The notes under the pieces: model-generated
What the model was told of the DNA's origin: nothing
The model's database searches: none
What the model saw: the letters and a program-made list of their open reading frames with translations, nothing else
Shown here: one piece after another, positions 8,297 through 15,454 of the stretch
How positions within the stretch are numbered: position 1 is the stretch's first letter
Layout of the letters: every line of letters begins with the position of its first letter
Source of the DNA: CAXDRM01 sp963991775
GTDB lineage: Bacteria; Pseudomonadota; Alphaproteobacteria; Rickettsiales; JABIRX01
NCBI GenBank assembly: GCA_963991775.1
Contig: CAXDRM010000015.1
Location: 1 to 21,599 of the forward strand
Direction: 5' to 3'
DNA: 21,599 nucleotides
Program-made: the position numbers and the translations under genes

Positions 8297-8451
8297 CATC
8301 TTAGGACCCTGAGCGTTCAAGCGCAAGCGCAGAACTGGCCGAAGGGCCGTTTGAGTCTGATTTGCTTAATAGCTAAAGGATCTCTCGATACAACAATTAT
8401 GCTGACGCAAATTGCCACTCGAGAACCGGTTTTAACCTTTTAGGTTCCTGA
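8297..8451. repeat. GGACCCTGAG...GGATCTCTCGA...CTCGAGAACC repeat, copy 1
   Basis: The first 94 bases match 10733-10826 with about six differences by eye. A variable centre follows, then ACTCGAGAACCGGTTTTAAC is shared again. GGATCTCTCGA (8379-8389) and CTCGAGAACC (8419-8428) form imperfect inverted ends around the variable centre. Units GGCCGAAGGGCC and TTGAGTCTGA recur in several other gaps. It behaves as a short palindromic dispersed repeat with no coding capacity. Confidence 0.75.
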
Positions 8452-8463
8452 GGCAAACGCAGT

Positions 8464-8485
8464 AAAAAAGCACAGTAGCTTTTTT
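8464..8485 (+). terminator. Hairpin AAAAAAGC/GCTTTTTT, possible bidirectional terminator
   Basis: A perfect 8-bp stem with a six-base loop ACAGTA ends in a T-run on both strands. It lies between the converging hydrolase and purH genes. It is part of a dispersed repeat (also at 333-358), so termination may be incidental to the repeat. Confidence 0.4.
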
Positions 8486-8555
8486 CTAAGAACGACTTGG
8501 AGCTGTGCTCCAATAAAGTGATTAGTAAAAACTGAACTGAGTATTGTTCAAAAAA

Positions 8556-8588
8556 CGCCGCAGGCGTGTACCGAAGGGCCGTTTGAGT
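8556..8588. repeat. CGCCGCAGGCG hairpin repeat, copy 1
   Basis: CGCCGCAGGCG followed by TGTACCGAAGGGCCGTTTGAG matches 10886-10918 with one difference. CGCC/GGCG forms a short stem. A homologous position at 21470-21520 has a different, longer stem before TTTACCGAGGGGCC. Confidence 0.7.
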
Positions 8589-8623
8589 TAGAGCTAATTA
8601 TTACATTTAAGAGGCTGCCCCCA

Positions 8624-10171
8624 TTAATGCTTGAAATGCCTAGTTTTGGTAAAGATTAAAGCGGCACCCAACTCATCAGCTTTAGCAATAACCTCAGCAT
8701 CACGAATAGAGCCACCAGGCTGAATAATAGCTTTAGCGCCAGCTTTAATAGCTAACTCTAAACCATCTGGGAAAGGAAAGAATGCATCTGAAGCAAGAAC
8801 TAAATCACCAGAAAAATCACTATTTTCTTGTTGGAAATCAGCTAATTTTAGGCTGGCCATACGTACAGAATCTACCCTGCTCATCTGCCCTGCTCCTATG
8901 GCTATGGTCGCATTGTGATTAGCGAATAAGACAGCATTTGACCTAACATGTTTCACAGTTTTAAAAGCAAAAATTAAATCCGCTAATTGCTGCTCAGTTG
9001 GCTGTGTTTTTGAAACAATTTCTAATTCTTGCGGGTATAGCTCAATTTGATCTTCATCTTGCACTAACACGCCGCCTGAAATAGCTTTGAAATTTTGCGT
9101 CTTATATTTAGTTAAATCAGAGCATAATAAAATGCGCATATTTTTTTTACTGGCTAAAAGCTCCGTAGCTTCATCTGTAATTGCTGGAGCAATAATTACC
9201 TCAAAAAAGATAGGTTTTATTTGCTCAGCAGTTGCTAGATCTAACTCACGATTTAAAGCCACTATACCACCAAAGCAACTGACAGGATCACCTTTTAGTG
9301 CATTTTTAAAAGCAGCTTCAAGATTTTCTGCTGTAGCAACACCGCAAGGATTAGCATGTTTGATAATTGCAGCAGCTGGTTCTGTAAATTCTTTTACTAA
9401 AGCATAGGCGCTATCTGCATCATTTAGATTATTATAGCTTAATTCTTTACCTTGAATTTGCTCTGCAGCTAAAAGACCTCGCTCACTTGTTTTATATAGA
9501 GCGGCTTGTTGATGAGAATTTTCACCATAACGCAGAGTTTGTACTAATTTACCTGCACTTAAAAAATTTTCTTGTTGAGCTTCAGTCTCTTTATCTAGCC
9601 AATTATAAATAGCTGCATCATAGCTTGCAGTTCTAGCAAAAGCTTTAACCGCCATTTTTTGACGGAATTCTAAAGTTGTAGCTCCTTGATTAGCTTCTAA
9701 TTCAGCAATTAAGATTTCGTAATCTGCTGGATCTGTGATGATATTAAGAAATTTATGATTCTTAGCTGCAGCTCTTACCATGGTTGGGCCACCAACATCA
9801 ATATTTTCAATAGCTGTAGCAAAATCTGTTCCACGTGAAACAGTTTGCTCGAAAGGATAAAGATTCACAATTACTAAATCAATAGGCTTTATTTCATTTT
9901 CTTGCATCGCTTGGAGATGTTCATCTTTATTGCGATCTGCTAAAATACCACCATGAATTAGCGGATTTAAAGTTTTAACACGACCCTGCATAATTTCTGG
10001 GAAGCCAGTATATGCTGAAATCTCAATAACTTGCTCGGTAAGCTCTTTTATGGCTTTGTAAGTCCCTCCTGTGGATATAATTTCGACGTTATTTTTTACC
10101 AGATAATTTACAATAACTTCTAGGTTAGTTTTATCTGATACAGAAATTAATGCTCTTGCTAATTTTGTCAT
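8624..10171 (-). CDS. purH: Bifunctional AICAR transformylase / IMP cyclohydrolase
   Basis: The 515-residue product catalyses the last two steps of de novo purine synthesis, AICAR to FAICAR to IMP. The N-terminal cyclohydrolase domain shows ALISVSDKT (7-15), STGGTYKAI (33-41), FPEIMQGRVKTLNPLIHGGI (57-76) and NIDVGGPTMVRAAAKN (123-138). The C-terminal transformylase shows RYGENSHQ (214-221), KELSYNNLNDADSA (242-255), KHANPCG with catalytic K271-H272, DPVSCFGGIVALN (295-307) and QPGGSIRD (484-491). I chose ATG 10171, which gives the family N-terminus MTKLARALISVSDK; a TTG eight codons upstream is less likely. The usual RVKTLHP is RVKTLNP here. A parS-like site encodes VSRGT at 111-115, inside a normally variable loop. 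It is divergent from ruvX. Confidence 0.96.
   Translation of the reverse strand: MTKLARALISVSDKTNLEVIVNYLVKNNVEIISTGGTYKAIKELTEQVIEISAYTGFPEIMQGRVKTLNPLIHGGILADRNKDEHLQAMQENEIKPIDLVIVNLYPFEQTVSRGTDFATAIENIDVGGPTMVRAAAKNHKFLNIITDPADYEILIAELEANQGATTLEFRQKMAVKAFARTASYDAAIYNWLDKETEAQQENFLSAGKLVQTLRYGENSHQQAALYKTSERGLLAAEQIQGKELSYNNLNDADSAYALVKEFTEPAAAIIKHANPCGVATAENLEAAFKNALKGDPVSCFGGIVALNRELDLATAEQIKPIFFEVIIAPAITDEATELLASKKNMRILLCSDLTKYKTQNFKAISGGVLVQDEDQIELYPQELEIVSKTQPTEQQLADLIFAFKTVKHVRSNAVLFANHNATIAIGAGQMSRVDSVRMASLKLADFQQENSDFSGDLVLASDAFFPFPDGLELAIKAGAKAIIQPGGSIRDAEVIAKADELGAALIFTKTRHFKH
9828..9841. other. parS-like site 2
   Basis: GTTCCACGTGAAAC with flanking T and A gives TGTTCCACGTGAAACA, a full 16-base match to the chromosomal parS consensus TGTTNCACGTGAAACA. 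It lies within purH and is read on the coding strand as V-S-R-G-T. Confidence 0.88.
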
Positions 10172-10232
10172 TTTAATTGCTATTGGTTTCGGCAAATATA
10201 ATATAGACTAATTATCTATAGTAAATCCTATC
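10172..10232. promoter_or_regulatory. purH/ruvX divergent intergenic region with TATAAT
   Basis: These 61 bases separate the two start codons. A TATAAT at 10197-10202 could be a -10 element for ruvX. The only -35-like candidate (TTGCTA at 10177-10182) is spaced 14 bases away, which is short, so the promoter call is weak. Confidence 0.3.
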
Positions 10233-10682
10233 ATGATCTATAAAAATATTAATAAAGCTAAAGCAGATGAGTTTCGCAATAAATCTATAGTCGCTCTTGA
10301 TTATGGTGATAGATTTATTGGCATTGCAGCTTCAGATATTAGTCAAATCATTGCCACGCCTGTAACTGTGTTGGAAAGAAATAATATTGAGCGAGATCTT
10401 AAGCAAATAGCTAAAATTTTAGAGAGTTATCAAACTAAGCTAATTTTGCTTGGTTTGCCAAATAATCATGATCAAGCCACTGAGAAGACCACACAAAAGG
10501 TTAAAAGCTTTGCAAATATTCTTAATCAGCAGCTAGATGTAGATATTTTTTATTTCGATGAGAGATATAGCTCACATGCAGCTTCGCGCGTAACTAATCA
10601 AGCTGAGTTTAAAAAATTCTCGCGTGATGATGCGCATGCAGCCTGTTTTGTGTTACAGGGTTTTTTAGAGTTTTTGCGCTGA
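10233..10682 (+). CDS. ruvX: RuvX/YqgF family Holliday-junction-resolvase-like nuclease
   Basis: The 149-residue product has an RNase H-like fold. In E. coli YqgF takes part in processing the 5' end of pre-16S rRNA; a Holliday-junction role has also been proposed. Motifs seen are VALDYGDRFIGIA with the first acidic residue D23, LLGLPNNHD (72-80) matching GLPLNMDG, FDERYSSHAA with D109 and E110, and a final DDAHAACFVLQGFL matching the DxxAAxxIL motif with D132/D133. About 15 extra residues precede the first strand compared with E. coli, and no better start is seen. The gene is divergent from purH. A weak hairpin GATTTAA/TTAAATC follows the stop. Confidence 0.92.
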   Translation: MIYKNINKAKADEFRNKSIVALDYGDRFIGIAASDISQIIATPVTVLERNNIERDLKQIAKILESYQTKLILLGLPNNHDQATEKTTQKVKSFANILNQQLDVDIFYFDERYSSHAASRVTNQAEFKKFSRDDAHAACFVLQGFLEFLR

Positions 10683-10732
10683 TTTAAGGCTTTTTAAATC
10701 AAGAAATTAAGAATGTGCTTAGAGCGAGATTC

Positions 10733-10883
10733 CATCTTAGGACCCTGAGCGTTCAAGCGCAAGCGTAGAACTGGCCGAAGGGCCGCTTGAGCCTGATTTA
10801 ATTAACAGCTAAAGGATCTCTCGATAAAATCTCGCATGTGCTCGATCACTCGAGAACCGGTTTTAACAGTTAAGGTTCCTGAG
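10733..10883. repeat. GGACCCTGAG...GGATCTCTCGA...CTCGAGAACC repeat, copy 2
   Basis: A direct copy of 8297-8451, about 94% alike over the first 94 bases. The centre between GGATCTCTCGA and CTCGAGAACC is unrelated to copy 1, as expected for a stem with a freely varying loop. Confidence 0.75.
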
Positions 10884-10963
10884 TGCGCCGCAGGCGTGTA
10901 CCGAAGGGCCGCTTGAGTCTGAGTAATTTTTATTAAAAGCTAAGGGATCTCTCGATGCAACCG

Positions 10964-10980
10964 TTTTGTCCGGTAGTATG
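10964..10980 (-). repeat. CATACTACCGGACAAAA repeat, copy 3
   Basis: Exact 17-base reverse complement of 81-97 and 21429-21445, just before the end of tmk. Confidence 0.7.
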
Positions 10981-11001
10981 GCCTACAGATACCCTACAAA
11001 T

Positions 11002-11643
11002 TTAATCCATAGATAAATGAGCATTTATCAATTTATGCAGCTGCTTTGCTGTTTTACTTGCATCTAATATTACGTGGTCTTTGCGCCCTTTAGCATATGT
11101 TAAGAAGCCTTGACGGATTTTTTCGTGAAACTCGTCAGAAAATTTTTCAAATCTTTCATTAGTGCCAGCCCTTTTTGCTACTCTTTTTCTAATTTCTTTA
11201 ACTGGCAAATCAAAAATAAAGGTTAAATCAGGTGCAAAATTTTGCAAAATCATGCTATCTAAAGCCTCAATTAGTTCAATTGCTAAGCCACGAGCAGCGC
11301 CTTGATAAACTTTAGTAGAGAGATTAAAGCGATCTGAGATAACATTTTTACCCTGTGCCAATGCCGGTAGAATCACTTTTTGTACATGCTCAAAACGTGC
11401 TGCATAAATAAGCAGCAATTCGCTTTCTGCTAGTAATTTATCTTTGCTACCAGTGATAACTAATTTTCTGATTTGTTCGGCTTCTTTAGTGCCGCCAGGC
11501 TCTTTGGTAAAGATAGTTTGGCTTTTAGGTAAGATCTCTTTAAGTAATTCAATTTGTGTAGTTTTACCGCAGGCTTCACCCCCTTCAAAGACGATAAACT
11601 TACCCTTGCTTAATTGTTTTTTGCTCACTATATTTGGCTTCAT
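11002..11643 (-). CDS. tmk: Thymidylate kinase
   Basis: The 213-residue product phosphorylates dTMP to dTDP. The P-loop is FEGGEACGKTTQ (19-30), where most bacteria have FEGxxGAGKTTQ, followed by TKEPGGT (46-52). A DR pair follows in VISDRF (101-106), then GAARGL and a LID-like segment KRAGTNERFEKF with basic residues. I chose ATG 11643, giving the family length; a start 18 codons further upstream at 11697 would overlap the divergent methyltransferase gene and add an unusual extension. The start codons of the two divergent genes are then 25 bases apart, so they likely share a compact regulatory region. Confidence 0.94.
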   Translation of the reverse strand: MKPNIVSKKQLSKGKFIVFEGGEACGKTTQIELLKEILPKSQTIFTKEPGGTKEAEQIRKLVITGSKDKLLAESELLLIYAARFEHVQKVILPALAQGKNVISDRFNLSTKVYQGAARGLAIELIEALDSMILQNFAPDLTFIFDLPVKEIRKRVAKRAGTNERFEKFSDEFHEKIRQGFLTYAKGRKDHVILDASKTAKQLHKLINAHLSMD

Positions 11644-11668
11644 ATGATTTTTTGCAATTTTTAAGTCA

Positions 11669-12811
11669 ATGGCCAAAAAAAAACAAGGTTTTATCAAATC
11701 TTTCCTTAATGGAAATGTTCGGCTCTTTCGCGAAACTTTTAGCTTTATCCCACAAATCCCTAGTTTTGTGGTTAATAAGAAGCATGAATTAGATGATTGG
11801 TCTGAAACAGCGCGGACTAAATTAAAAAATCCAGCTAAGGCAAATTTTGATCTGGGTATATATTTTTATGAGCAAAATCAGGCTGGTGATGCAATAACTC
11901 GTTTCAAACTGGCCGGTATCATGCAAAAAAACTATGCTGAAGCCGCATTTTGGCTAGGTAAAGCCTATATTTTAAAAAGTGAATTTACTAAAGCTGGTAA
12001 TGCATTAGCAGAGGCTAAAAAGCTAGGCTATGATTCAGCAGAAGCTGCATATTTTCATGAGATTTATGTAGCTAAAAATAAAGATGCGCTTAGTTCAGAG
12101 CTTCTACAAAAAGATTTCTTTAAGTTTTTTGGTCAAATATTTGATGAATATTATTGCGATAATTATCGCTATATGGGTTATGAAAAGATTCTTGAAACAG
12201 TAACAAATCATCTAAGTAAACAAAATGCTAATATTTTAGAAATTGGTTGTGGTAGAGGTGATTTAGGTGTGCATCTGAGAACTAATTTTCCTAGTGGCAA
12301 ACTAGTAGGTATCGATAAAAGTGAAGCGATGCTTGATTTTGCCAAAGAGCAAGAAATTGTGGTTAAAGCTGCTAAAGAGCAGGATGAAAATATTATTATC
12401 ACTAATCAAGAGACTGAGCCAAGCCCTGAACATACTAAAAACCCTTATGATTATTTAGTTAAAAAAGATTTTTTAGAATTTTCAGATCCTGACAATACAA
12501 AATTTGATTTATTAGTGGCCCGTGGTGCTTTTAACTATATAGAAGATTTTCCAGAAGTAGCTGCTCAGGCTAAGAAGCACATAAAAAAAGGAGGATTATT
12601 TATCTTTTATTTAAGTCATGCTTATGACCAGACCGATTTTGGCATGGTAAAACAAGAGTTTAGCTTTCCATATTTTCTTAATCACTTTACTCATAGCGAA
12701 GATGAGGTTACAAAACTCTTGAAGAAAGTTGCCTTTAAGCTGGAAACTCGTCAAGATTTTGCACTGGATTTTCTAACTAAAGCTACAGTTTTTGTTTTTA
12801 AGAAAAATTAA
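11669..12811 (+). CDS. TPR-containing class I SAM-dependent methyltransferase (COG4976-like)
   Basis: This is a 380-residue cytosolic protein. Residues about 55-130 form two TPR-like helical pairs (ANFDLGIYFYEQNQAGDAI, AEAAFWLGKAYILKSEFTKA). A linker FGQIFDEYYCDNYRYMGYEKI (154-174) resembles the FDEYAxxFxxxLxYxxP signature of predicted TPR methyltransferases common in alphaproteobacteria. Motif I is ILEIGCGRGDLG (189-200), motif II LVGIDKSEAML with D216 binding the SAM ribose, and a later motif is FDLLVARGAFNYIED. About 40 residues (226-265), rich in acidic residues, interrupt the domain after motif II. The target is unknown. It is divergent from tmk. Confidence 0.85.
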   Translation: MAKKKQGFIKSFLNGNVRLFRETFSFIPQIPSFVVNKKHELDDWSETARTKLKNPAKANFDLGIYFYEQNQAGDAITRFKLAGIMQKNYAEAAFWLGKAYILKSEFTKAGNALAEAKKLGYDSAEAAYFHEIYVAKNKDALSSELLQKDFFKFFGQIFDEYYCDNYRYMGYEKILETVTNHLSKQNANILEIGCGRGDLGVHLRTNFPSGKLVGIDKSEAMLDFAKEQEIVVKAAKEQDENIIITNQETEPSPEHTKNPYDYLVKKDFLEFSDPDNTKFDLLVARGAFNYIEDFPEVAAQAKKHIKKGGLFIFYLSHAYDQTDFGMVKQEFSFPYFLNHFTHSEDEVTKLLKKVAFKLETRQDFALDFLTKATVFVFKKN

Positions 12812-12825
12812 GTAGAATTTGTAAT

Positions 12826-12855
12826 TTGACAAGTAAGCTCAAGAATTTGTAAACT
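12826..12855 (+). promoter_or_regulatory. Candidate sigma-70 promoter before the small membrane protein
   Basis: TTGACA (12826-12831) is a perfect -35 box and TAAACT (12850-12855) is a 4-of-6 -10 box, 18 bases apart. The predicted transcript would start about 40 bases before the ATG at 12900. Confidence 0.4.
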
Positions 12856-12871
12856 AGATTTTATTACTGGA

Positions 12872-12898
12872 GCAGAGGGAATTACAAGATAACTCTGC
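12872..12898 (+). promoter_or_regulatory. Leader hairpin immediately before a start codon
   Basis: GCAGAG (12872-12877) pairs perfectly with CTCTGC (12893-12898), ending one base before the ATG at 12900. The purine run AGAGGGA (12874-12880), the only Shine-Dalgarno-like sequence, overlaps the left arm. Such a stem could bring the distant site close to the start or block it. Confidence 0.35.
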
Positions 12899-12899
12899 G

Positions 12900-13238
12900 A
12901 TGACTAGAAACAAAACTATGGATAAATATTTTTTATCCGATGCTAAAATAATTAAAAATATTCAAGCTGAATTACCTATTAATTCAGTAAAAACCCGGAC
13001 CTTTTATCTAAATAATATTGATAAAGAGCAAGATATTCGCTTAAAACTATTCACTTGTCGTTTAATTTTAGGAATTTTTGCGATTTGGCTATTATTTATC
13101 ATGAGTTTACTTTTTATAATTGGTGCCGAGCAAAATTGGCAATTTAGTGATCAAATTATTATCACCCTCCTTGCTACCACAACTGCCAATCTTATAGGCT
13201 TACCTTTAGTTATCACCAAAAGCCTATTTAAGAGTTAA
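12900..13238 (+). CDS. Small two-helix membrane protein of unknown function
   Basis: The 112-residue product has a charged N-terminal cytoplasmic part (1-50, including YFLSDAKIIKNIQAELP) and two hydrophobic helices (about 52-75 and 85-108). The end, TLLATTTANLIGLPLVITKS, resembles the LLTTTTANVIGLxxxVxKYLF end I recall from many small uncharacterised membrane proteins in bacteria and phages; I cannot name the family. ATG 12918 is an alternative start. It follows the methyltransferase by 88 bases that hold a plausible promoter of its own. Confidence 0.65.
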   Translation: MTRNKTMDKYFLSDAKIIKNIQAELPINSVKTRTFYLNNIDKEQDIRLKLFTCRLILGIFAIWLLFIMSLLFIIGAEQNWQFSDQIIITLLATTTANLIGLPLVITKSLFKS

Positions 13239-13250
13239 AATTATGTGCTT

Positions 13251-13284
13251 AGCCATTTTGCTATCACAAAGCGCAAGCAAATCA
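13251..13284 (+). repeat. 34-bp AGCCATTTTGC...AAGCAAATCA repeat, partial copy
   Basis: Identical over 34 bases to 16391-16424 and, in reverse, to 18404-18437 with one difference. Only half of the palindromic element seen at those loci is present here, between the small membrane gene and the end of xseA. The short reading frame overlapping it is not a gene. Confidence 0.75.
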
Positions 13285-13329
13285 ATGCTAGGATTTTGGG
13301 CAAAACTTTTAGTAGTTTTTTTGAAAAAG

Positions 13330-14664
13330 TTAATCCCTGCTTACTTTTACAGTGCCATCATAAAATTCAATATGAGCTTGTTTATCATGAAAATTAGCTT
13401 TGCTGTTAATCAACTTGCCAGATGCTGACCTAGTCACAGCATAACCTCTTTTTAAAGTGTTTTTATAGCTAAGGCTCTCAATTAATTTGCTAGTTGTTTC
13501 AACTTTTTGATTAGTTCTTTCTAATTTTTCTTTTAAAGAATTATGTAAATTATTATAAAAATTATTCACTCTTTCAGTTCCACGTGAAACATCATTAAGT
13601 AATTTATTTTTCACGTGGAACAATTCGGGCACTGCTTGTTTTTTGCTTTTATAGAGTGCTTGCCAGGCTAGATTAAAGCGGTTATCCAGATCATCGATAC
13701 GTTGTAAATAATTGCTAAGCAAATCTTTAGGATGTTTTACTAATTTTGCTAAAAATTCGGTTTTCTCAGTAAGGTTATTTAGACGATTAAGTGTGAAACG
13801 ACGTAAATTAAGCTCATAATTTTGTAATTTCATTTTAAGCTCGTAACCATCAGGTGTGGCAAGTTCTGCAGCAGCTGTTGGGGTTGGAGCACGCAAATCA
13901 GCAACAAAATCTGCTAAAGTAGTATCAGTTTCATGCCCAACAGCTGAAATTACCGGTATGGGGCAATTAAAAATAGCGCGCAGTAAGATTTCTTCATTAA
14001 AACACCATAAATCCTCTATAGAGCCACCACCGCGGGCTAAAATTACTAGATCTGGTCTATTTTCTTGCTTAAGTTCGGCAAAATAATTTAAAGCATTAGC
14101 TAATTCTAATTCAGCTCCATTGCCTTGCACTTGGGCAGGATAAAATAATAGTTCCAAAGGAAATCTTTCGGTTAGGCGATGGCAGATATCATGAAATACC
14201 GCGCCAGTTTCAGAGGTTATAACACCTATTTTCTGCGGTATTTTTGGTATAGCTTTTTTATGCTCTGCTAAAAATAAGCCTTCAGCTTCCAAAGCTTTTT
14301 TGCGCTTTTCAAAAAGCTCCATTAAGGCCCCTACTCCACCTCTAGCAATATTATGCACTAAAATTTGATAATTTGAGCGCTGTTTATAGGTAGTAATTTT
14401 GCCTATTACGGTGATTTCTTCGCCCTCTTCCGGCAAATCTCTAATATTTGCTGCATAATTTCTAAAGCATACAGCATTAATCAGCGCATCTTGATCTTTG
14501 AGGTTAAAATAAATATGGCCAGAGCTTGCCACTTTTAAGCCTGAAACCTCACCACGAATTTTTACTAATTGGAAGCTATCCTCTAAGAGGCGTTTCACAT
14601 GATTAGCTATCTCAGAAACCTGATATTCTGGTAAATTTTGTTCAGATATTAATTTTTCAAACAT
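13330..14664 (-). CDS. xseA: Exodeoxyribonuclease VII large subunit
   Basis: The 444-residue product is the catalytic subunit that, with XseB, degrades single-stranded DNA. An N-terminal OB-fold (about 14-105, VSGLKVASSGHIYFNLKD) precedes the catalytic domain. That domain shows IGVITSETGAVFHDI (about 145-159), ARGGGSIEDLWCFNEE (about 213-228) and GHETDTTLADFVADLRAPTP (about 244-263), the most conserved stretch. A long coiled-coil (270-400) and a short strand-rich end follow. The length is normal (E. coli 456). Two parS-like sites 31 bases apart lie in the coiled-coil region; one is read as VSRGT at 359-363 and the other in a different frame as FHVK. xseB is not in the window. Confidence 0.96.
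   Translation of the reverse strand: MFEKLISEQNLPEYQVSEIANHVKRLLEDSFQLVKIRGEVSGLKVASSGHIYFNLKDQDALINAVCFRNYAANIRDLPEEGEEITVIGKITTYKQRSNYQILVHNIARGGVGALMELFEKRKKALEAEGLFLAEHKKAIPKIPQKIGVITSETGAVFHDICHRLTERFPLELLFYPAQVQGNGAELELANALNYFAELKQENRPDLVILARGGGSIEDLWCFNEEILLRAIFNCPIPVISAVGHETDTTLADFVADLRAPTPTAAAELATPDGYELKMKLQNYELNLRRFTLNRLNNLTEKTEFLAKLVKHPKDLLSNYLQRIDDLDNRFNLAWQALYKSKKQAVPELFHVKNKLLNDVSRGTERVNNFYNNLHNSLKEKLERTNQKVETTSKLIESLSYKNTLKRGYAVTRSASGKLINSKANFHDKQAHIEFYDGTVKVSRD
13577..13590. other. parS-like site 3
   Basis: GTTCCACGTGAAAC, a full 14-base core match within xseA. On the coding strand it is read as V-S-R-G-T. It is paired with site 4, 31 bases away start to start, about three helical turns, so both face the same side of the DNA. 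Confidence 0.87.
13608..13621. other. parS-like site 4 (one end mismatch)
   Basis: TTTTCACGTGGAAC, whose reverse complement GTTCCACGTGAAAA differs from the core at the last base only. It is the one site read in a different codon frame (FHVK in XseA). Confidence 0.72.
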
Positions 14665-14832
14665 TTCTTATTTATAATAAAAAATTATGTATTTTGCCAT
14701 CACAAATAGGAGATGTGTTTACAAGCTATAATAAATTTCGTCTTTATTTATAACTTTATTACTAGTCAAAAAACTACATGGTTTCATAGAGCATAATTTA
14801 TAAAGAGTAAGCAAATCACAGCTCACCTCTAT
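14665..14832. other. A/T-rich gap upstream of xseA, downstream of tsaC
   Basis: These 168 bases hold AAGCAAATCACAGCT (14808-14822), a weak partial match to the palindromic element at 16345-16440, and AGTCAAAAAACTACAT, weakly like short motifs at 33-50 and 2450-2466. No gene or clear promoter is seen. Confidence 0.4.
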
Positions 14833-15414
14833 TTATTTTGCCAGTAAATTTTTGAGTAGGTTACGTTGCGCCTGATCTGCTCTAATAATTTTTGCTTTAT
14901 TCCAAATAGTGCAATCAATGATTGGTGAGGCTGTTTTGCTAAAATTATAGGTAAAATTATAATTTTTTGGAATAAATTCAGCAAATTCACGATATAGCTC
15001 AGCTATAGAAGGTTGATTGCCACTCAAATTAGCGCTGGTAGCAGCAATAGGTTCGCCTAACTTTCTGATTAATTTTTTTAAGAAATTATCTTTAGTAATG
15101 CGTAAAGCTATGGTTTGGTTTTTTATATTTAAGTAACGGGGTAGATTCAAATTAGGGCGCTGTTGCGCTATTACTGTGATAGAAATATCTGCAGTGAGTA
15201 AACGTAGAATATTTCTGTTAAAGAAAAATAATTTTTCTACCATGCGCCAATCACTCGCAATAATTGCTAAAGGCTTGTTAAATTCACGTCTTTTTAAAGT
15301 GTAAATATCTTGCACAGCCTTATTGCTAGACATTTTACAGCAGAGACCAGGCACTGTATCGGTAGGAAGTAAAATTACTTCTTCATTTTTTAATTTTTGA
15401 ATTATATGATCCAT
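14833..15414 (-). CDS. tsaC: Threonylcarbamoyl-AMP synthase, short TsaC/YrdC type
   Basis: The 193-residue product makes threonylcarbamoyl-adenylate for t6A modification of ANN-decoding tRNAs. The YrdC fold is shown by VILLPTDTVPGLCC (13-26), IYTLKRREFNKPLAI with the conserved KR...KPL (41-49), IALRI near R105, and TSANLSGNQPS (126-136), the SxNxSG nucleotide motif. It is the short form without the C-terminal Sua5 domain. The ATG start fits the family. It is divergent from the RDD protein across 40 bases and lies upstream of xseA on the same strand, 168 bases away. Confidence 0.92.
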   Translation of the reverse strand: MDHIIQKLKNEEVILLPTDTVPGLCCKMSSNKAVQDIYTLKRREFNKPLAIIASDWRMVEKLFFFNRNILRLLTADISITVIAQQRPNLNLPRYLNIKNQTIALRITKDNFLKKLIRKLGEPIAATSANLSGNQPSIAELYREFAEFIPKNYNFTYNFSKTASPIIDCTIWNKAKIIRADQAQRNLLKNLLAK

Positions 15415-15454
15415 GAATCTAAAATTACTATAACACCAAATCTTAGCCTAATAT

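Larger units (their letters stand above)
8229..8623. repeat. Repeat-filled gap between converging hydrolase and purH genes
   Basis: No gene is seen; the open frame through it is a read-through of repeats. In order it holds a TTCGACAAGCTCAGG unit (8259-8273), CTCACCAACCGGTT as in the 106-223 block, and block 8297-8451 shared with 10733-10883. Next come block 8443-8555, an inverted match to 245-377, and the CGCCGCAGGCG hairpin unit 8556-8588 shared with 10886-10918. Both flanking genes end here, so the gap may also serve for termination. Confidence 0.8.
10683..11001. repeat. Repeat-filled gap between converging ruvX and tmk
   Basis: No gene is seen. It begins with the weak hairpin after ruvX, then the 10733-10883 repeat and the CGCCGCAGGCG hairpin unit 10886-10918 with TTGAGTCTGAGTAAT (10913-10927). 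A second GGGATCTCTCGAT follows at 10944-10956, and it ends with the inverted CATACTACCGGACAAAA repeat (10964-10980). Together this looks like one and a half copies of one long repeat unit. Confidence 0.8.

Noticed and set aside
8225..8443. 72-codon frame reading FDKLRRTR
   Set aside because: It is a translation of the TTCGACAAGCTCAGG and GGATCTCTCGA repeats; such peptides are a known kind of spurious protein.
10172..10195. TTG start eight codons upstream for purH
   Set aside because: The ATG at 10171 gives the usual start MTKLARALISVSDK; the extension has no ribosome site.
11644..11697. 18-codon N-terminal extension of tmk
   Set aside because: It would overlap the divergent methyltransferase start and places the P-loop too far from the N-terminus for the family.
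13243..13428. 61-codon frame after the small membrane gene
   Set aside because: Starts in the 34-bp dispersed repeat and then lies antisense to the xseA 3' end.
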